DNA from: Roseobacter fucihabitans | GTDB lineage: Bacteria > Pseudomonadota > Alphaproteobacteria > Rhodobacterales > Rhodobacteraceae | Reading direction: 5' to 3' | Assembly (NCBI RefSeq): GCF_014337925.2 | Contig: NZ_CP143423.1 | Location: forward strand, 2,572,501 to 2,636,500 | DNA length: 64,000 bases | In this document: positions 1 through 8,731 of the stretch, in pieces | Numbering within the stretch: position 1 is the stretch's first letter | Layout: each line of letters opens with the position of its first letter | Program-made: the position numbers and the translations under genes | The notes under the pieces: model-generated | Told to the model about the DNA's origin: nothing | Seen by the model: only the letters and a program-made list of their open reading frames with translations | Database searches by the model: none

Positions 1-105
1 GCGCGGCTCTTCAAGGTGGCGCGGCTCTGTCTCGCTCAACGACCCTGCGGGCAGGTTTTGCGCAAGCAGGGCGGTGAAAGCGGCATCAGCGGAATTCAAA
101 TTCAT
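1..105 (-). CDS. Probable FAD-linked oxidase, N-terminal fragment (gene runs off the window)
   Basis: Only the first 35 codons lie in the window; the reading frame is open to base 1. The start is ATG (complement of 103-105). The visible N-terminus contains LPAGSLSETEPRHLEEPR, which resembles the opening of glycolate-oxidase-type FAD-binding oxidoreductases of Rhodobacteraceae. No FAD-binding motif is visible in so short a piece, so the product name is an inference from N-terminal resemblance. The gene lies 38 bp downstream of the MBL-fold hydrolase on the same strand and may be co-transcribed with it. Confidence 0.45.
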   Translation of the reverse strand, partial: MNLNSADAAFTALLAQNLPAGSLSETEPRHLEEPR

Positions 106-143
106 GCGTATTGATCCGATGCAGGGCGCGAGGATGCAAGCCC

Positions 144-959
144 CTAAGGTTCAGTGAGCCACGCCGGGCGCAGCACCATGATGGTCGGGCGCCCCGGCAA
201 ACGATCCAGCGATATATCCAGCGACGCCCCGCCGACCTCAACCACGGCAAACTCATCCGACATGCCCGCCAGAAATTCATCCAGCGCAAATTGCGAGAAC
301 CAATGCATCGGAATCACTACAGAAGAACGAAGGCGTTTGAGGACCTGCGTCATCGTCGCCAGATCCAGCGTATATCCCCCATCCACCGGTGCCATGACCA
401 CATCCAGCCGTCCAAGGGCCGCGTATTGCGCAACGTCCGGTTCGTGATGCAAATGGCCCAGATGACCAATGCACAGACCCGCCATTTCGAAAACAAATAT
501 CGAGTTGCCCTTTTCCTCCACGCCGGAGAATTGCGATCTGATGTCGGTCGATACATTGCGCACCAGCACTTCGCCCAGATCAAGGTGATGCGTGATGCCT
601 TCGCCAAAGGGGCCCCATCCGGGCAGCACATGCGGGATCGCCGGATCAGGATTGGCCGTCCAATGCGTGCCATGCGCGTGGTTCATCGTGACCACATCCG
701 GGATCATCGGGGCGGATCCGGTGAAGCCGGTAAAATCCGTGACCATGTTCAACCCGCCGTGGCTGCGGATCAGGAAACTGGCATGGGAGATATAATGGAT
801 GCGCACGGTTTCGGATGCGACCGGCCCCAAGCTCGCGGGCACGATATATTCCAGCCCCGGCGCGGTTTGAGCCAATGCGAGGCAATGGCTGGGCGTGCGT
901 TCCTGTGCCGTCGCACCGGATGCGGCCAGAATGAAAAATAGAAAAACCCGTATCAGCAT
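144..959 (-). CDS. Secreted MBL-fold metallo-hydrolase with an atypical metal motif
   Basis: A 271-residue protein with an N-terminal signal peptide (hydrophobic residues 4-13, likely cleavage after ATA near residue 18). It has metallo-beta-lactamase fold landmarks of the UlaG/L-ascorbate lactonase-like type: a His-rich loop HAHGTH at residues 94-99, a later GHLGHLHH, an Asp in APVDGGYT, and a final His in PMHWF. The canonical first motif is HxHxDH; here the Asp position is Thr, so metal binding may differ. ATG at 957-959 is preceded by a strong GGGAGGGG ribosome binding site. The substrate cannot be told from sequence. The fold is fairly sure, the activity is not. Confidence 0.75.
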   Translation of the reverse strand: MLIRVFLFFILAASGATAQERTPSHCLALAQTAPGLEYIVPASLGPVASETVRIHYISHASFLIRSHGGLNMVTDFTGFTGSAPMIPDVVTMNHAHGTHWTANPDPAIPHVLPGWGPFGEGITHHLDLGEVLVRNVSTDIRSQFSGVEEKGNSIFVFEMAGLCIGHLGHLHHEPDVAQYAALGRLDVVMAPVDGGYTLDLATMTQVLKRLRSSVVIPMHWFSQFALDEFLAGMSDEFAVVEVGGASLDISLDRLPGRPTIMVLRPAWLTEP

Positions 960-1092
960 GTGGTCCCCTCCCTGCGCATAAAACTAGCGCGCCTGGGGGA
1001 ATTCCAAATAGCAATTATGCTCCATCTTGGCGGAAATTTAACGCCGGTGCCACATTTTCAGACGTTTAGGACCCGGTTCACGGCCCAGATAT

Positions 1093-1677
1093 CTAACCCG
1101 CGTCTGTCTTACCGCGCCGATCCCCGCGAATAGCGGCATAAAGCACATGCGTGCGCCAGCGCCCGTCGATCTGGAGATAGCTTTGCGCCACCCCCTCGTA
1201 TTTGAACCCTGAGGTTTCCAACAGCCCGCGCGATGCGGCGTTCTCTGGCAGGCACGCCGCTTCGATCCGGCTCAGGTCCAGTTGCGTGAATGCATGATGC
1301 ACAAGGGCGGTGATCGCTTCACGCATATATCCCTGGCGCGCGAAGGGCTGGCCCGTCCAATACCCCAACGTCCCCGATTGCGCAGGGCCACGTCGAATAT
1401 TGTCCAGCGTGATCGCCCCCATGAGCGATTGATCCTGTCGGCGGATCAGAAACAGCGGCATCGCCGTCCCCCCGGAGACCGAGCGTTGTGCCCAATAGAC
1501 CCGATTGGTGAAGGCCTTGCGGCTCAGATGATCCTTCGCCCAGGTCGGCTCCCAGGAGGTCAGATAGCCCTTGCTTTGCACGCGCAGCGACGTCCAGGGG
1601 CGAAAATCGGAATGGATGGGCGGGCGCAGGGTCATGCGCTCGGTTTCGATCCGCAGTTTGCGAAACCCCCGCAGCAT
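1093..1677 (-). CDS. GNAT family N-acetyltransferase (RimJ-like)
   Basis: A 194-residue GCN5-related N-acetyltransferase. The motif-A region around GYWTGQPFARQGYMREAI and the following LDLSRIEAACLPEN / NAASRGLLETSGF segment are typical of ribosomal-protein-alanine acetyltransferases of the RimJ/RimL group, which use acetyl-CoA to modify protein N-termini. The true acceptor is unknown. The start codon overlaps the stop of the upstream M16 peptidase by one base (TGATG), so the two are very likely translationally coupled and in one transcript with thrC. Confidence 0.82.
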   Translation of the reverse strand: MLRGFRKLRIETERMTLRPPIHSDFRPWTSLRVQSKGYLTSWEPTWAKDHLSRKAFTNRVYWAQRSVSGGTAMPLFLIRRQDQSLMGAITLDNIRRGPAQSGTLGYWTGQPFARQGYMREAITALVHHAFTQLDLSRIEAACLPENAASRGLLETSGFKYEGVAQSYLQIDGRWRTHVLYAAIRGDRRGKTDAG

Positions 1678-2939
1678 CAGGCCGCTCGACGCTCCTGTAA
1701 CGCCGCAAGGCTCGGGGCCGCCTCAATCGGCCCGTAGAGCGCGAGCGCGGCAGGTGACGCCGCGGCCATATCTTGTGCAAACTCGCGTACATCCCCGGTT
1801 GTGACCGCATCAATCAGCGCCACGGTTTCCTCCAGCGGTGGCACCCGGTCCCAGATCTGTATAAGACGCGCAAGCCGCTCGGCGCGGTTCGAGGGGCTTT
1901 CCAGACCCATCAACAATCCCGCCTTCATCTGCGCGCGCGCGCGGGCCACTTCGGCGGGGGACATGTCATCAGCAGCGCGTTTCATCTCGTCGATGGTGAT
2001 TTCGGCTAGCTGCGGCAATTGCTCCGCCGAGGTCCCCGCATAGATCGTGGTCATGCCGGTGTCGGCATAGGCCCCGGCCTGCGCAAATATAGAGTAACAC
2101 AGACCCCGGTTTTCGCGGATTTCCTGGAACAGGCGGCTCGACATCCCACCCCCCAATGCAGAGGCGTAAATCTGCGCCGTGTATATCTTGTCATCCCGGT
2201 AGCCGGGGCTTTCAAAGGCCAGCGCGAAATGCGCCTGCTCCAGATCCTTGCTCTGGCGTCGCTCGCCGCCCAGAAATTGCGCGGCATTCACCTCAAACAC
2301 AGGCGTTGGCGTCATGTCCCCAAACAGCGTTTCGGCCAGTTTCACAATCGCCTCGTGATCCACCGCTCCCGCAGCAGACAGGATCATCTGTTCGGGTCCG
2401 TAATGCTGCTTGATGAAACGCTGTAGGTCTTTTCGACAGAAATTACTGACCCGCTCGGTCGGGCCCAAAATCGTGCGCCCCATCGGATGATCCGGATAGG
2501 CCTCCTCCTGAAGCCAGTCGAAAATTACATCATCCGGCGTGTCCAGCGCCTGCCCGATCTCTTGCAATATAACACCGCGCTCGACCTCAATCTCGGATTT
2601 TTCCAGCGTCGGATTGAGCAGGATATCCGCGATCACATCCAGCGCCAGCGGCACGTCGTTCTGCAACACCCGCGCGTAATAGGCCGTCACCTCGCGGCTG
2701 GTATAGGCGTTGATATAGCCCCCCACATCCTCGATGCTTTCGGCGATCTGGAGGGCGGTGCGGCGTTTGGTGCCCTTGAAGGCCATATGTTCGAGGAAAT
2801 GCGCAATGCCATTTTGGGCGGGCGTCTCATGGCGCGCCCCGGCGGTGACCCAGACCCCGATGGAGGCCGAGGCGAGCCCTGGCATTTCTTCGGTTACGAT
2901 GCGAAAGCCGTTCGGCAGGCGGTGTTGATTAAGTGTCAC
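1677..2939 (-). CDS. M16 family zinc peptidase (mitochondrial processing peptidase-like)
   Basis: A 420-residue single-domain-pair M16 peptidase. The inverted zinc motif HFLEH is at residues 47-51, followed by the typical MAFKGT; the C-terminal half carries the R/Y motif region around GLCYSIFAQAG. Bacterial members of this size resemble the beta subunit of mitochondrial processing peptidase; physiological substrates are mostly unknown. It overlaps the end of thrC by four bases (2936-2939) and the GNAT gene by one base, indicating a tight operon thrC-M16-GNAT, an arrangement common in Rhodobacteraceae. Confidence 0.9.
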   Translation of the reverse strand: MTLNQHRLPNGFRIVTEEMPGLASASIGVWVTAGARHETPAQNGIAHFLEHMAFKGTKRRTALQIAESIEDVGGYINAYTSREVTAYYARVLQNDVPLALDVIADILLNPTLEKSEIEVERGVILQEIGQALDTPDDVIFDWLQEEAYPDHPMGRTILGPTERVSNFCRKDLQRFIKQHYGPEQMILSAAGAVDHEAIVKLAETLFGDMTPTPVFEVNAAQFLGGERRQSKDLEQAHFALAFESPGYRDDKIYTAQIYASALGGGMSSRLFQEIRENRGLCYSIFAQAGAYADTGMTTIYAGTSAEQLPQLAEITIDEMKRAADDMSPAEVARARAQMKAGLLMGLESPSNRAERLARLIQIWDRVPPLEETVALIDAVTTGDVREFAQDMAAASPAALALYGPIEAAPSLAALQERRAA

Positions 2940-4324
2940 GCAGTAAGATGCCTTTTGATATGCGCGGTGAGCGCGGCCAGATCATTTGGCACCCGGCTCA
3001 CCCGTTCGCCGCGTTCATACAGGTCGTCCATGCGCGGGGGCAAGGGGGGGTGTTGCCCGGAGGCTTTTTCTACGGCGTCCGGAAATTTGGCCGGATGGGC
3101 CGTGGCCAGCGTGATCATCGGGGTGCCGGTGACGCGCATCTCATCCGCGACCTTCACACCAATGGCGGAATGCGGGCAGAGCAATTCACCGCTGGATTTC
3201 AGCGTGGCGGTAATGGTCGCCATCGTCTCCTCTTCAGAGGCACGCCCGGAGATGTAGTTCGATTGCAGCACCTGCATCGCGCCCTGACTGACGTCAAACC
3301 CGCCCGCCTTTAGCTCATCCATCAGCTGTTTGATCGCATTGCCGTCCCGGTCATAGGCATCAAATAACGCACGCTCAAAATTGGAGCTAACCTGAATATC
3401 CATCGAGGGGCTGATGGAGGGCACGGTTTGCCCCTTGTGATACCCCTGCCCGCTCAGACAGCGGTGCAGGATGTCATTTTGGTTGGTGGCCACCACCAGC
3501 TTGTCAATGGGAAGCCCCATGCGCTTGGCGATATAGCCTGCGAAAATATCGCCGAAATTACCGGTCGGCACGGTGAAACTTACGGGTCGGTGCGGCGCGC
3601 CCAAAGCCACGGCAGAGGAGAAGTAATAGACGACCTGCGCCAGCACCCGGCCCCAGTTGATCGAGTTGACCCCGGCCAGCCGCACCCCATCACGAAATTC
3701 GAAATCGTTGAACATATCCTTGAGACGCGCCTGACAGTCGTCAAAATCCCCGTCCATGGCCAGCGCATGTACGTTGCTTTCGGTGGGCGTGGTCATTTGG
3801 CGGCGCTGGACCTCCGAAATGCGACCATGCGGATAGAGGATGAAGACATCGACATTTTCAAGGCCGCGAAACGCCTCGATTGCCGCCGATCCCGTATCCC
3901 CCGAGGTCGCCCCAACAATGGTGACGCGGTCGCCCTTGCGCCCCAATGCGGTCTGGAACATCTGGCCAATGAGCTGCATCGCGAAATCCTTGAACGCCAG
4001 CGTCGGGCCGTGGAACAGTTCCAGCAGGAAATGCCCCTGATCCAATTGAACCAAAGGCGCGCGCGCAGCGTGACCAAAACCCGCATAGGCGCGCTCGATG
4101 ATATCACCAAACTCATCATCGCTGAACACATCACCGACAAAGGGGCGCATCACGCGATACGCAATCGCCTCGTAGGAAAGCCCCTCAAGCGCGGCGATTT
4201 CGGCCAGCGTCAATTGCGGGATCGTTTCGGGCACATAAAGCCCGCCGTCACGGGCAAGGCCGGTCAGCATCGCCTCCTCGAAATTCAGAACAGGCGCAGT
4301 GCCACGGGTCGAAATATAACGCAT
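2936..4324 (-). CDS. thrC: Threonine synthase
   Basis: A 462-residue PLP-dependent enzyme converting O-phospho-L-homoserine to L-threonine, the last step of threonine synthesis. The N-terminus MRYISTRG and the PLP-lysine motif GPTLAFKDF (Lys112) are diagnostic of the long bacterial/yeast ThrC class; TGNFGDIFAGY downstream is the phosphate-binding segment. Full length for the family. It follows the SURF1 gene with a 5-bp gap and overlaps the M16 peptidase, so it is in the same transcription unit. Confidence 0.96.
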   Translation of the reverse strand: MRYISTRGTAPVLNFEEAMLTGLARDGGLYVPETIPQLTLAEIAALEGLSYEAIAYRVMRPFVGDVFSDDEFGDIIERAYAGFGHAARAPLVQLDQGHFLLELFHGPTLAFKDFAMQLIGQMFQTALGRKGDRVTIVGATSGDTGSAAIEAFRGLENVDVFILYPHGRISEVQRRQMTTPTESNVHALAMDGDFDDCQARLKDMFNDFEFRDGVRLAGVNSINWGRVLAQVVYYFSSAVALGAPHRPVSFTVPTGNFGDIFAGYIAKRMGLPIDKLVVATNQNDILHRCLSGQGYHKGQTVPSISPSMDIQVSSNFERALFDAYDRDGNAIKQLMDELKAGGFDVSQGAMQVLQSNYISGRASEEETMATITATLKSSGELLCPHSAIGVKVADEMRVTGTPMITLATAHPAKFPDAVEKASGQHPPLPPRMDDLYERGERVSRVPNDLAALTAHIKRHLTA

Positions 4325-4329
4325 ATGTT

Positions 4330-5010
4330 TCAGCTTTTATTGGTGCCGGATCGTCGGCGCAGGAAAATTGCGGTCATTGCCAGCCAGATGGCCGAGAGCG
4401 AAAACCAAGTAATCGCATATTGCAAGTGATCGTTGGGAATAAGGCGCGTGTCTACCGGCATTGGGCTCACAGGTCCGCCCAATTGCGCAGCCTCGCGGCG
4501 CACGACAAGCACGGGTTCGGTATTGAGCGCCCGCGCCATGGCATCGACGTCACGGGCAAACCAGATGTTTTCATTGAGATCAGGTTCCGGGGTAAAACCG
4601 TCGGTTTCCTGGGGCCATTGCAGATTGCCCACGATGCGCTGCGGTGGCCCCTCTTCAAACCGCAACCCATCGGCGTCCGCGACCGAGACAAACCCGATGT
4701 CGATCATGATGTTGCCCGTTTCGCGCTGCATGGGCCGGATGATCCGGTAGCCCGCCCCGATCTGTTTTTGCGACACTAGCACCCGCAGGTAATCTGCGCC
4801 CAGAACGCCTGTTACCTCAACGGGCAAATAAGCGTCGCGCTGCGCGTCCAGATCCGTTGGCAATGCCACCGCCTCCGCAGCAATGCGGGTGTTAATGTCC
4901 GCGATGACGCTTTCTTTCCAGCTCAGGCGTTGAACTTGCCATATGCCGAGGCTGATCAGGATCGCGGCCCCGCCGAGACCGACGATCAACAGGAATACAA
5001 AGCGCCGCAT
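4330..5010 (-). CDS. SURF1 family cytochrome c oxidase assembly protein
   Basis: A 226-residue membrane protein with one transmembrane helix at each end (about residues 5-24 and 200-218) and a periplasmic domain between, the SURF1/Shy1 topology. It assists heme a insertion into subunit I of aa3-type oxidase. The motifs PVEVTGVLG and GYRIIRPM in the first half of the periplasmic domain fit the family. It lies downstream of coxIII on the same strand, but a strong hairpin at 5030-5056 separates the two, so this gene may head a partly independent unit with thrC. Confidence 0.93.
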   Translation of the reverse strand: MRRFVFLLIVGLGGAAILISLGIWQVQRLSWKESVIADINTRIAAEAVALPTDLDAQRDAYLPVEVTGVLGADYLRVLVSQKQIGAGYRIIRPMQRETGNIMIDIGFVSVADADGLRFEEGPPQRIVGNLQWPQETDGFTPEPDLNENIWFARDVDAMARALNTEPVLVVRREAAQLGGPVSPMPVDTRLIPNDHLQYAITWFSLSAIWLAMTAIFLRRRSGTNKS

Positions 5011-5029
5011 GACATGCGATCCCCCAAAG

Positions 5030-5056
5030 AAAAGCGCGCGAGAACCGCGCGCTTTT
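5030..5056 (-). terminator. Intrinsic terminator between coxIII and the SURF1 gene
   Basis: A perfect 11-bp inverted repeat: AAAAGCGCGCG at 5030-5040 and CGCGCGCTTTT at 5046-5056 with a 5-nt loop. Read on the minus strand the stem ends in TTTT followed by CTTT, the form of a Rho-independent terminator. It lies 22 bp after the coxIII stop and 19 bp before the SURF1 start, so it should end or attenuate the cox transcript. Confidence 0.75.
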
Positions 5057-5078
5057 ACCCTATATCGATGGCGTCAGC

Positions 5079-5900
5079 CTAGTGACTGCCGGGCATCTGT
5101 CCCACGCCGTAAATGTAGACGGCAAAGAACAGGAAGAGCCAAACAACATCAACGAAATGCCAATACCAGGCGGCCGCCTCAAACCCAACGTGTTTTTCAG
5201 GCGTGAAATCGCCCTTGATCGCCCGGATCAGGCAGACCCCAAGAAAGATCGTCCCGATGATCACATGCGCGCCGTGAAAGCCCGTCGCCATGAAGAAGTT
5301 CGAGAAGAATTTATCGCCACCAAACTCCCAGCCCTGATAAAGCAGATAGGAATATTCGTAAGCTTGCAAAGCCGTAAAGAGCACACCCAGGATGATCCCC
5401 AGAGACAGACCCATGATGAGGTCTTTGCGGTTATTTTCATGCACCAAAGCATGATGCGCCCAGGTCACGGCACACCCCGAGAGCAGCAGGATCAACGTAT
5501 TGATCAGCGGCAGGTGGAAGGCATCGACGTGGTAGATTTCCGGCTGAACATATTCGGTGCCGGCATATCCGCTCATCGGGTAGATGGCGTGTTTGAAGAA
5601 GCTCCAGAACCAGGCGGCAAAGAACATGACCTCGGACATGATAAACAGGATGAAGCCATAGCGCAGCCCGATCCGCACCACCGGCGTATGATCCCCGATG
5701 CGGCTTTCGGCGACCACTTCTGACCACCAGCCGAACATGACATAGAGCACAGCGACGAAACCGGCCCAGAACATGAAGGGCGTGATGCCCTGCATCCAAA
5801 GGACCGCGCCAAAGAGCATGAAAAACCCAGCCAGCGCGCCCAGCAGCGGCCAGATTGAGGGGTTCAGAATGTGATAATCGTGGTTCTTTTCGTGGGCCAT
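5079..5900 (-). CDS. ctaE: Cytochrome c oxidase subunit III
   Basis: A 273-residue, seven-helix integral membrane protein of the aa3-type heme-copper oxidase. The C-terminal [12 protein letters not shown] and the central [13 protein letters not shown] stretch are hallmarks of subunit III. Subunit III stabilises proton uptake and turnover of the core. Length matches alphaproteobacterial homologues. It follows ctaG with a 22-bp gap. The gene for catalytic subunit I is not in this window, a usual split in Rhodobacteraceae. Confidence 0.97.
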   Translation of the reverse strand: MAHEKNHDYHILNPSIWPLLGALAGFFMLFGAVLWMQGITPFMFWAGFVAVLYVMFGWWSEVVAESRIGDHTPVVRIGLRYGFILFIMSEVMFFAAWFWSFFKHAIYPMSGYAGTEYVQPEIYHVDAFHLPLINTLILLLSGCAVTWAHHALVHENNRKDLIMGLSLGIILGVLFTALQAYEYSYLLYQGWEFGGDKFFSNFFMATGFHGAHVIIGTIFLGVCLIRAIKGDFTPEKHVGFEAAAWYWHFVDVVWLFLFFAVYIYGVGQMPGSH

Positions 5901-5922
5901 GACGTCGCTTACCTTATTTTGG

Positions 5923-6507
5923 TCAGTTCAGGCTTGTGCCTGAGGTTTGTTCCATGTCCTGCACGGCAGCATAGCCTTCGGGCAGGTCAATTTCGTAGAA
6001 TGTATAAGAGAGCGTGATGGTATGTATATATTTTCCATCACGATCATCGACAATTTCCGGGTCCACATAGAATGTCACCGGCATCTGCACCCGTTCGCCG
6101 GGTTGCAACACCTGCTCTTCAAAGCAGAAACACTGGATTTTGTTGAAAAAGCCACCCGCCTGATAGGGGGTGACATTGTAGCTGGCCGAGCCCGCGATCG
6201 GGCGGTTTGTCGGGTTGTAGGCCTCATAGAACGCCAGGCCCGTCTCGCCGATACGCACTTCCATTTCGCGCTCAACCGGTTTGAAGGTCCAGGCCATGTT
6301 GCTGTTCAGCGATCCATCAAAACGGATCTTGATAGTCTGATCCAGCACATCATCGGGGGCGACTTCGGACACGCCTGTGACGCCGCCAAAGCCGGTCACC
6401 CGGCAGAACCAGTCGTAAAATGGCACCGATGCCCAGGCCAGCGCGCCCATGACAAACACGAGGCTCACGGTCTGTGCAACGGTTTTCGCGGGGCCCGTCA
6501 TCGCCAT
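5923..6507 (-). CDS. ctaG: Cytochrome c oxidase assembly protein CtaG (Cox11)
   Basis: A 194-residue copper chaperone that delivers copper to the CuB site of subunit I. It has one N-terminal transmembrane helix (about residues 12-30), the [12 protein letters not shown] motif with Cys35 next to the membrane, and the copper-binding CFCF motif at residues 126-129. Its ATG overlaps the stop of the upstream small ORF by one base (TAATG). All features expected for function are present. Confidence 0.96.
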   Translation of the reverse strand: MAMTGPAKTVAQTVSLVFVMGALAWASVPFYDWFCRVTGFGGVTGVSEVAPDDVLDQTIKIRFDGSLNSNMAWTFKPVEREMEVRIGETGLAFYEAYNPTNRPIAGSASYNVTPYQAGGFFNKIQCFCFEEQVLQPGERVQMPVTFYVDPEIVDDRDGKYIHTITLSYTFYEIDLPEGYAAVQDMEQTSGTSLN

Positions 6508-6671
6508 TACTGGGTCAGCTCCTCTGCGTTGGGGAGTTGGAAATCACCACTGGTCACCTTGGTAAAGGTGAGCGCCATCACGAGGACGACGAAAGCGGCC
6601 AGCATCACGCCCACCCCAATGTTGCGGGACTTACGCCTTGTGTGCAGCTCATGTTCAGGGCGAAAAGTCAT
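6507..6671 (-). CDS. Small single-span membrane protein of the cox cluster (CoxF-like)
   Basis: A 54-residue protein starting [10 protein letters not shown] with one hydrophobic segment (about residues 20-38) and a basic cytoplasmic N-terminus (HTRRKSR). I chose the ATG at 6669-6671 because GGGGAGG lies 9 nt upstream; an alternative ATG six codons earlier lies inside that Shine-Dalgarno region. It sits 2 bp after ctaB and overlaps ctaG, where alphaproteobacterial cox operons commonly carry such a small ORF. A role in oxidase assembly is inferred from position only. Confidence 0.75.
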   Translation of the reverse strand: MTFRPEHELHTRRKSRNIGVGVMLAAFVVLVMALTFTKVTSGDFQLPNAEELTQ

Positions 6672-6673
6672 AT

Positions 6674-7612
6674 TCACCAGCCTCCCCATCCGAAGGGGCG
6701 CAGCATCGCCTCAATCCAGATCACCCCGAAATGGGCAAACAGATACCACAGCGACAGGCGAAAGAACTTCTTCTCGATCTTGTAACCATCCGCCTGCGCG
6801 ACGGTCTCATCCCGTCGCCAGATATCAAATGCGCCCTTGAGGAACAGGAGGTTCAAAACGACGGCAACCGCCAGGTAGAGAGGCCCGCCGATCGCGGTAA
6901 AACCAGTCCCCACAGCCAGAATTGCGAGCAGCATAGTGTAGATAATGATGTGAATACGGGTTGTGCGACGTCCGTGTGTGACAGTGAGCATCGGCACTTC
7001 GGCATCGTTATAATCGGTCTTCATGAACAGCGCGAGGGCCCAGAAATGCGGCGGCGTCCACATGAAGATCAGCGCGAACATCAACCAGGCTTCAATCGAG
7101 AAACTGCCCGTGGCGATGACCCAGCCGATGACGGGCGGAAACGCCCCTGCGGCACCGCCAATGACGATGTTTTGCGGCGTCAGGCGTTTGAGCCACATGG
7201 AATAAATCACCGCGTAGAAGAAGATGGTGAAGGCCAGAAGGCCCGCCGCCAGAAGATTCGCGGCAAGGCCGAGCATCATGACGGAGAGGCCCGAGAGCGC
7301 CAGCCCGAGAGACAGGGCCTCCCCCGCGGGGACACGGCCGTCGGGGATGGGGCGCTTGGCCGTGCGCGTCATCACAGCGTCGATATCCGCGTCCCACCAC
7401 ATATTCAACGCGCCCGACGCGCCCGCGCCGATGGCAACAAAGAGGATCGAGGCAAAGCCGATAACAGGATGCACCGAAACCGGCGCGGCCAGCAGGCCAA
7501 CCAAGGCGGTAAAAACCACCAAGGACATCACGCGCGGTTTCATCAAGGCGAAGTAATCGCCCAATTGCGTGTCATACTCCCCGGCGGGGCTGGTGTAGCT
7601 TACATCAGTCAT
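6674..7612 (-). CDS. ctaB: Protoheme IX farnesyltransferase (heme O synthase)
   Basis: A 312-residue polytopic UbiA-superfamily prenyltransferase that makes heme O from protoheme IX and farnesyl diphosphate, the first step to heme A. The Asp-rich prenyl-diphosphate motif NMWWDADID is at residues 70-78, followed by RTAKRPIP, both specific for this family. Around nine hydrophobic segments are visible. It lies 58 bp downstream of the subunit II gene, with a copy of the stop-codon-associated repeat between them. Confidence 0.96.
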   Translation of the reverse strand: MTDVSYTSPAGEYDTQLGDYFALMKPRVMSLVVFTALVGLLAAPVSVHPVIGFASILFVAIGAGASGALNMWWDADIDAVMTRTAKRPIPDGRVPAGEALSLGLALSGLSVMMLGLAANLLAAGLLAFTIFFYAVIYSMWLKRLTPQNIVIGGAAGAFPPVIGWVIATGSFSIEAWLMFALIFMWTPPHFWALALFMKTDYNDAEVPMLTVTHGRRTTRIHIIIYTMLLAILAVGTGFTAIGGPLYLAVAVVLNLLFLKGAFDIWRRDETVAQADGYKIEKKFFRLSLWYLFAHFGVIWIEAMLRPFGWGGW

Positions 7613-7640
7613 TCAAGCGCCTTGATCTGGGTGTCGCGCG

Positions 7641-7666
7641 TAAGGTGGCCTAAAGCCCACCCTACG
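7641..7666. repeat. Copy A of the stop-associated palindromic repeat
   Basis: The 26-bp stretch contains the imperfect palindrome AAGGTGG...CCCACCCT and ends 4 nt after the stop codon of the subunit II gene. It is a variant (CCTAAAG in place of CCTGAAAG) of three other copies at 59117-59144, 59175-59201 and 63004-63030. It can fold into a short hairpin in RNA. Unlike the other three, its orientation relative to the preceding gene is reversed. Confidence 0.7.
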
Positions 7667-7670
7667 GCGT

Positions 7671-8552
7671 TCATCTGGAAGCGATTACGCGTGTTTGGGG
7701 AATACCGGCATATTCTTCCTTGGCGTCTGCCAACCAAGCCGCATAGGCCTCCTCAGACACGACCTTTACCGTGATCGGCATATAGGTGTGGTTCAGCCCG
7801 CAAAGTTCAGAACATTGCCCGAAGTAAATGCCTTCCTGTTCGGCTTTGAACCACAGCTCCGCCAAACGGCCCGGCACCGCGTCCTGCTTTACGCCAAAGG
7901 CCGGGATCGTCCAGGCGTGGATGACATCGCCCCCCGTGACCTGCATGACGATGGTCTTGTTCACAGGCACCACAACGGATGTATCTGTTGCCAGCAGAAA
8001 TTCCGCCTCGGAATAGCCCGCCTCTTCAAGCTGCGCGATCACCTCGGGCGTTTTCATGTTCGTTCCGCCTGTGGCCGGGGCACCGATCATGTAGCTGGAG
8101 AATTCGAACCCATCGTCCACGTATTCATAATCCCAATACCATTGGTATCCGGTGACCTTGATCGTGATATCCGCCTCGGGGATCTCTTGTTGCTTGAACA
8201 GGATCGGCAGGGAAAACGCCCCGATGAAAACCAAAATAACAATCGGCACGATGGTCCAGGCGATCTCAACCGGCGTGTGATGCGTAAAGCTGGCCGCCGT
8301 CGGGTTGCGCTTGGCATTATAGCGATAGGCGACCCAGAGAATCAGGCCCGTCACAAAAATCGTGATCACCGTGATGATGACCAAAATCATCCCATCAAGC
8401 CATTGCAGATCTTCCGCCAATTCGGTCACTGCGGGCTGGAATCCCATCTTGCCATCCACCGGGCGCCCGATGATTTCAAGGCCGTCTTGGGCCTGCGCGG
8501 CGGTTGCCGCAAACCCGGCCATGAGGCCAGAAAGAGTGAATAAACGTTTCAT
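7671..8552 (-). CDS. ctaC: Cytochrome c oxidase subunit II
   Basis: A 293-residue protein with a signal peptide (residues 1-21), two transmembrane helices (about 50-75 and 95-120) and a periplasmic cupredoxin domain. The binuclear CuA site [12 protein letters not shown] is at residues 247-258 with both Cys, the Glu, His and Met. It accepts electrons from cytochrome c and passes them to heme a. It is the first gene of the minus-strand cox block, divergent from tldD with 179 bp between. Confidence 0.97.
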   Translation of the reverse strand: MKRLFTLSGLMAGFAATAAQAQDGLEIIGRPVDGKMGFQPAVTELAEDLQWLDGMILVIITVITIFVTGLILWVAYRYNAKRNPTAASFTHHTPVEIAWTIVPIVILVFIGAFSLPILFKQQEIPEADITIKVTGYQWYWDYEYVDDGFEFSSYMIGAPATGGTNMKTPEVIAQLEEAGYSEAEFLLATDTSVVVPVNKTIVMQVTGGDVIHAWTIPAFGVKQDAVPGRLAELWFKAEQEGIYFGQCSELCGLNHTYMPITVKVVSEEAYAAWLADAKEEYAGIPQTRVIASR

Positions 8553-8731
8553 GTGATCGTCCTGATCTTGGGATCAAAATTGCGCACGCGGGAAATGGGA
8601 GAGTCTGCGCACTGTCCCTATCCGTTGTAATCTGCTCCCTTACAATCATATTCTGAACACGAGATAAAGAGTTGAGCTTGCGTCATTGAGACGCGATGGG
8701 CATTTTTGCCCGATCTTTTTAGGATATTGCC

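Noticed and set aside
8563-8576. TGATC-TTGG-GATCA inverted repeat before ctaC as an FNR site
   Set aside because: The FNR consensus TTGAT-N4-ATCAA does not fit: the TTGAT and ATCA halves are six bases apart, and the element overlaps the leader next to the start codon.
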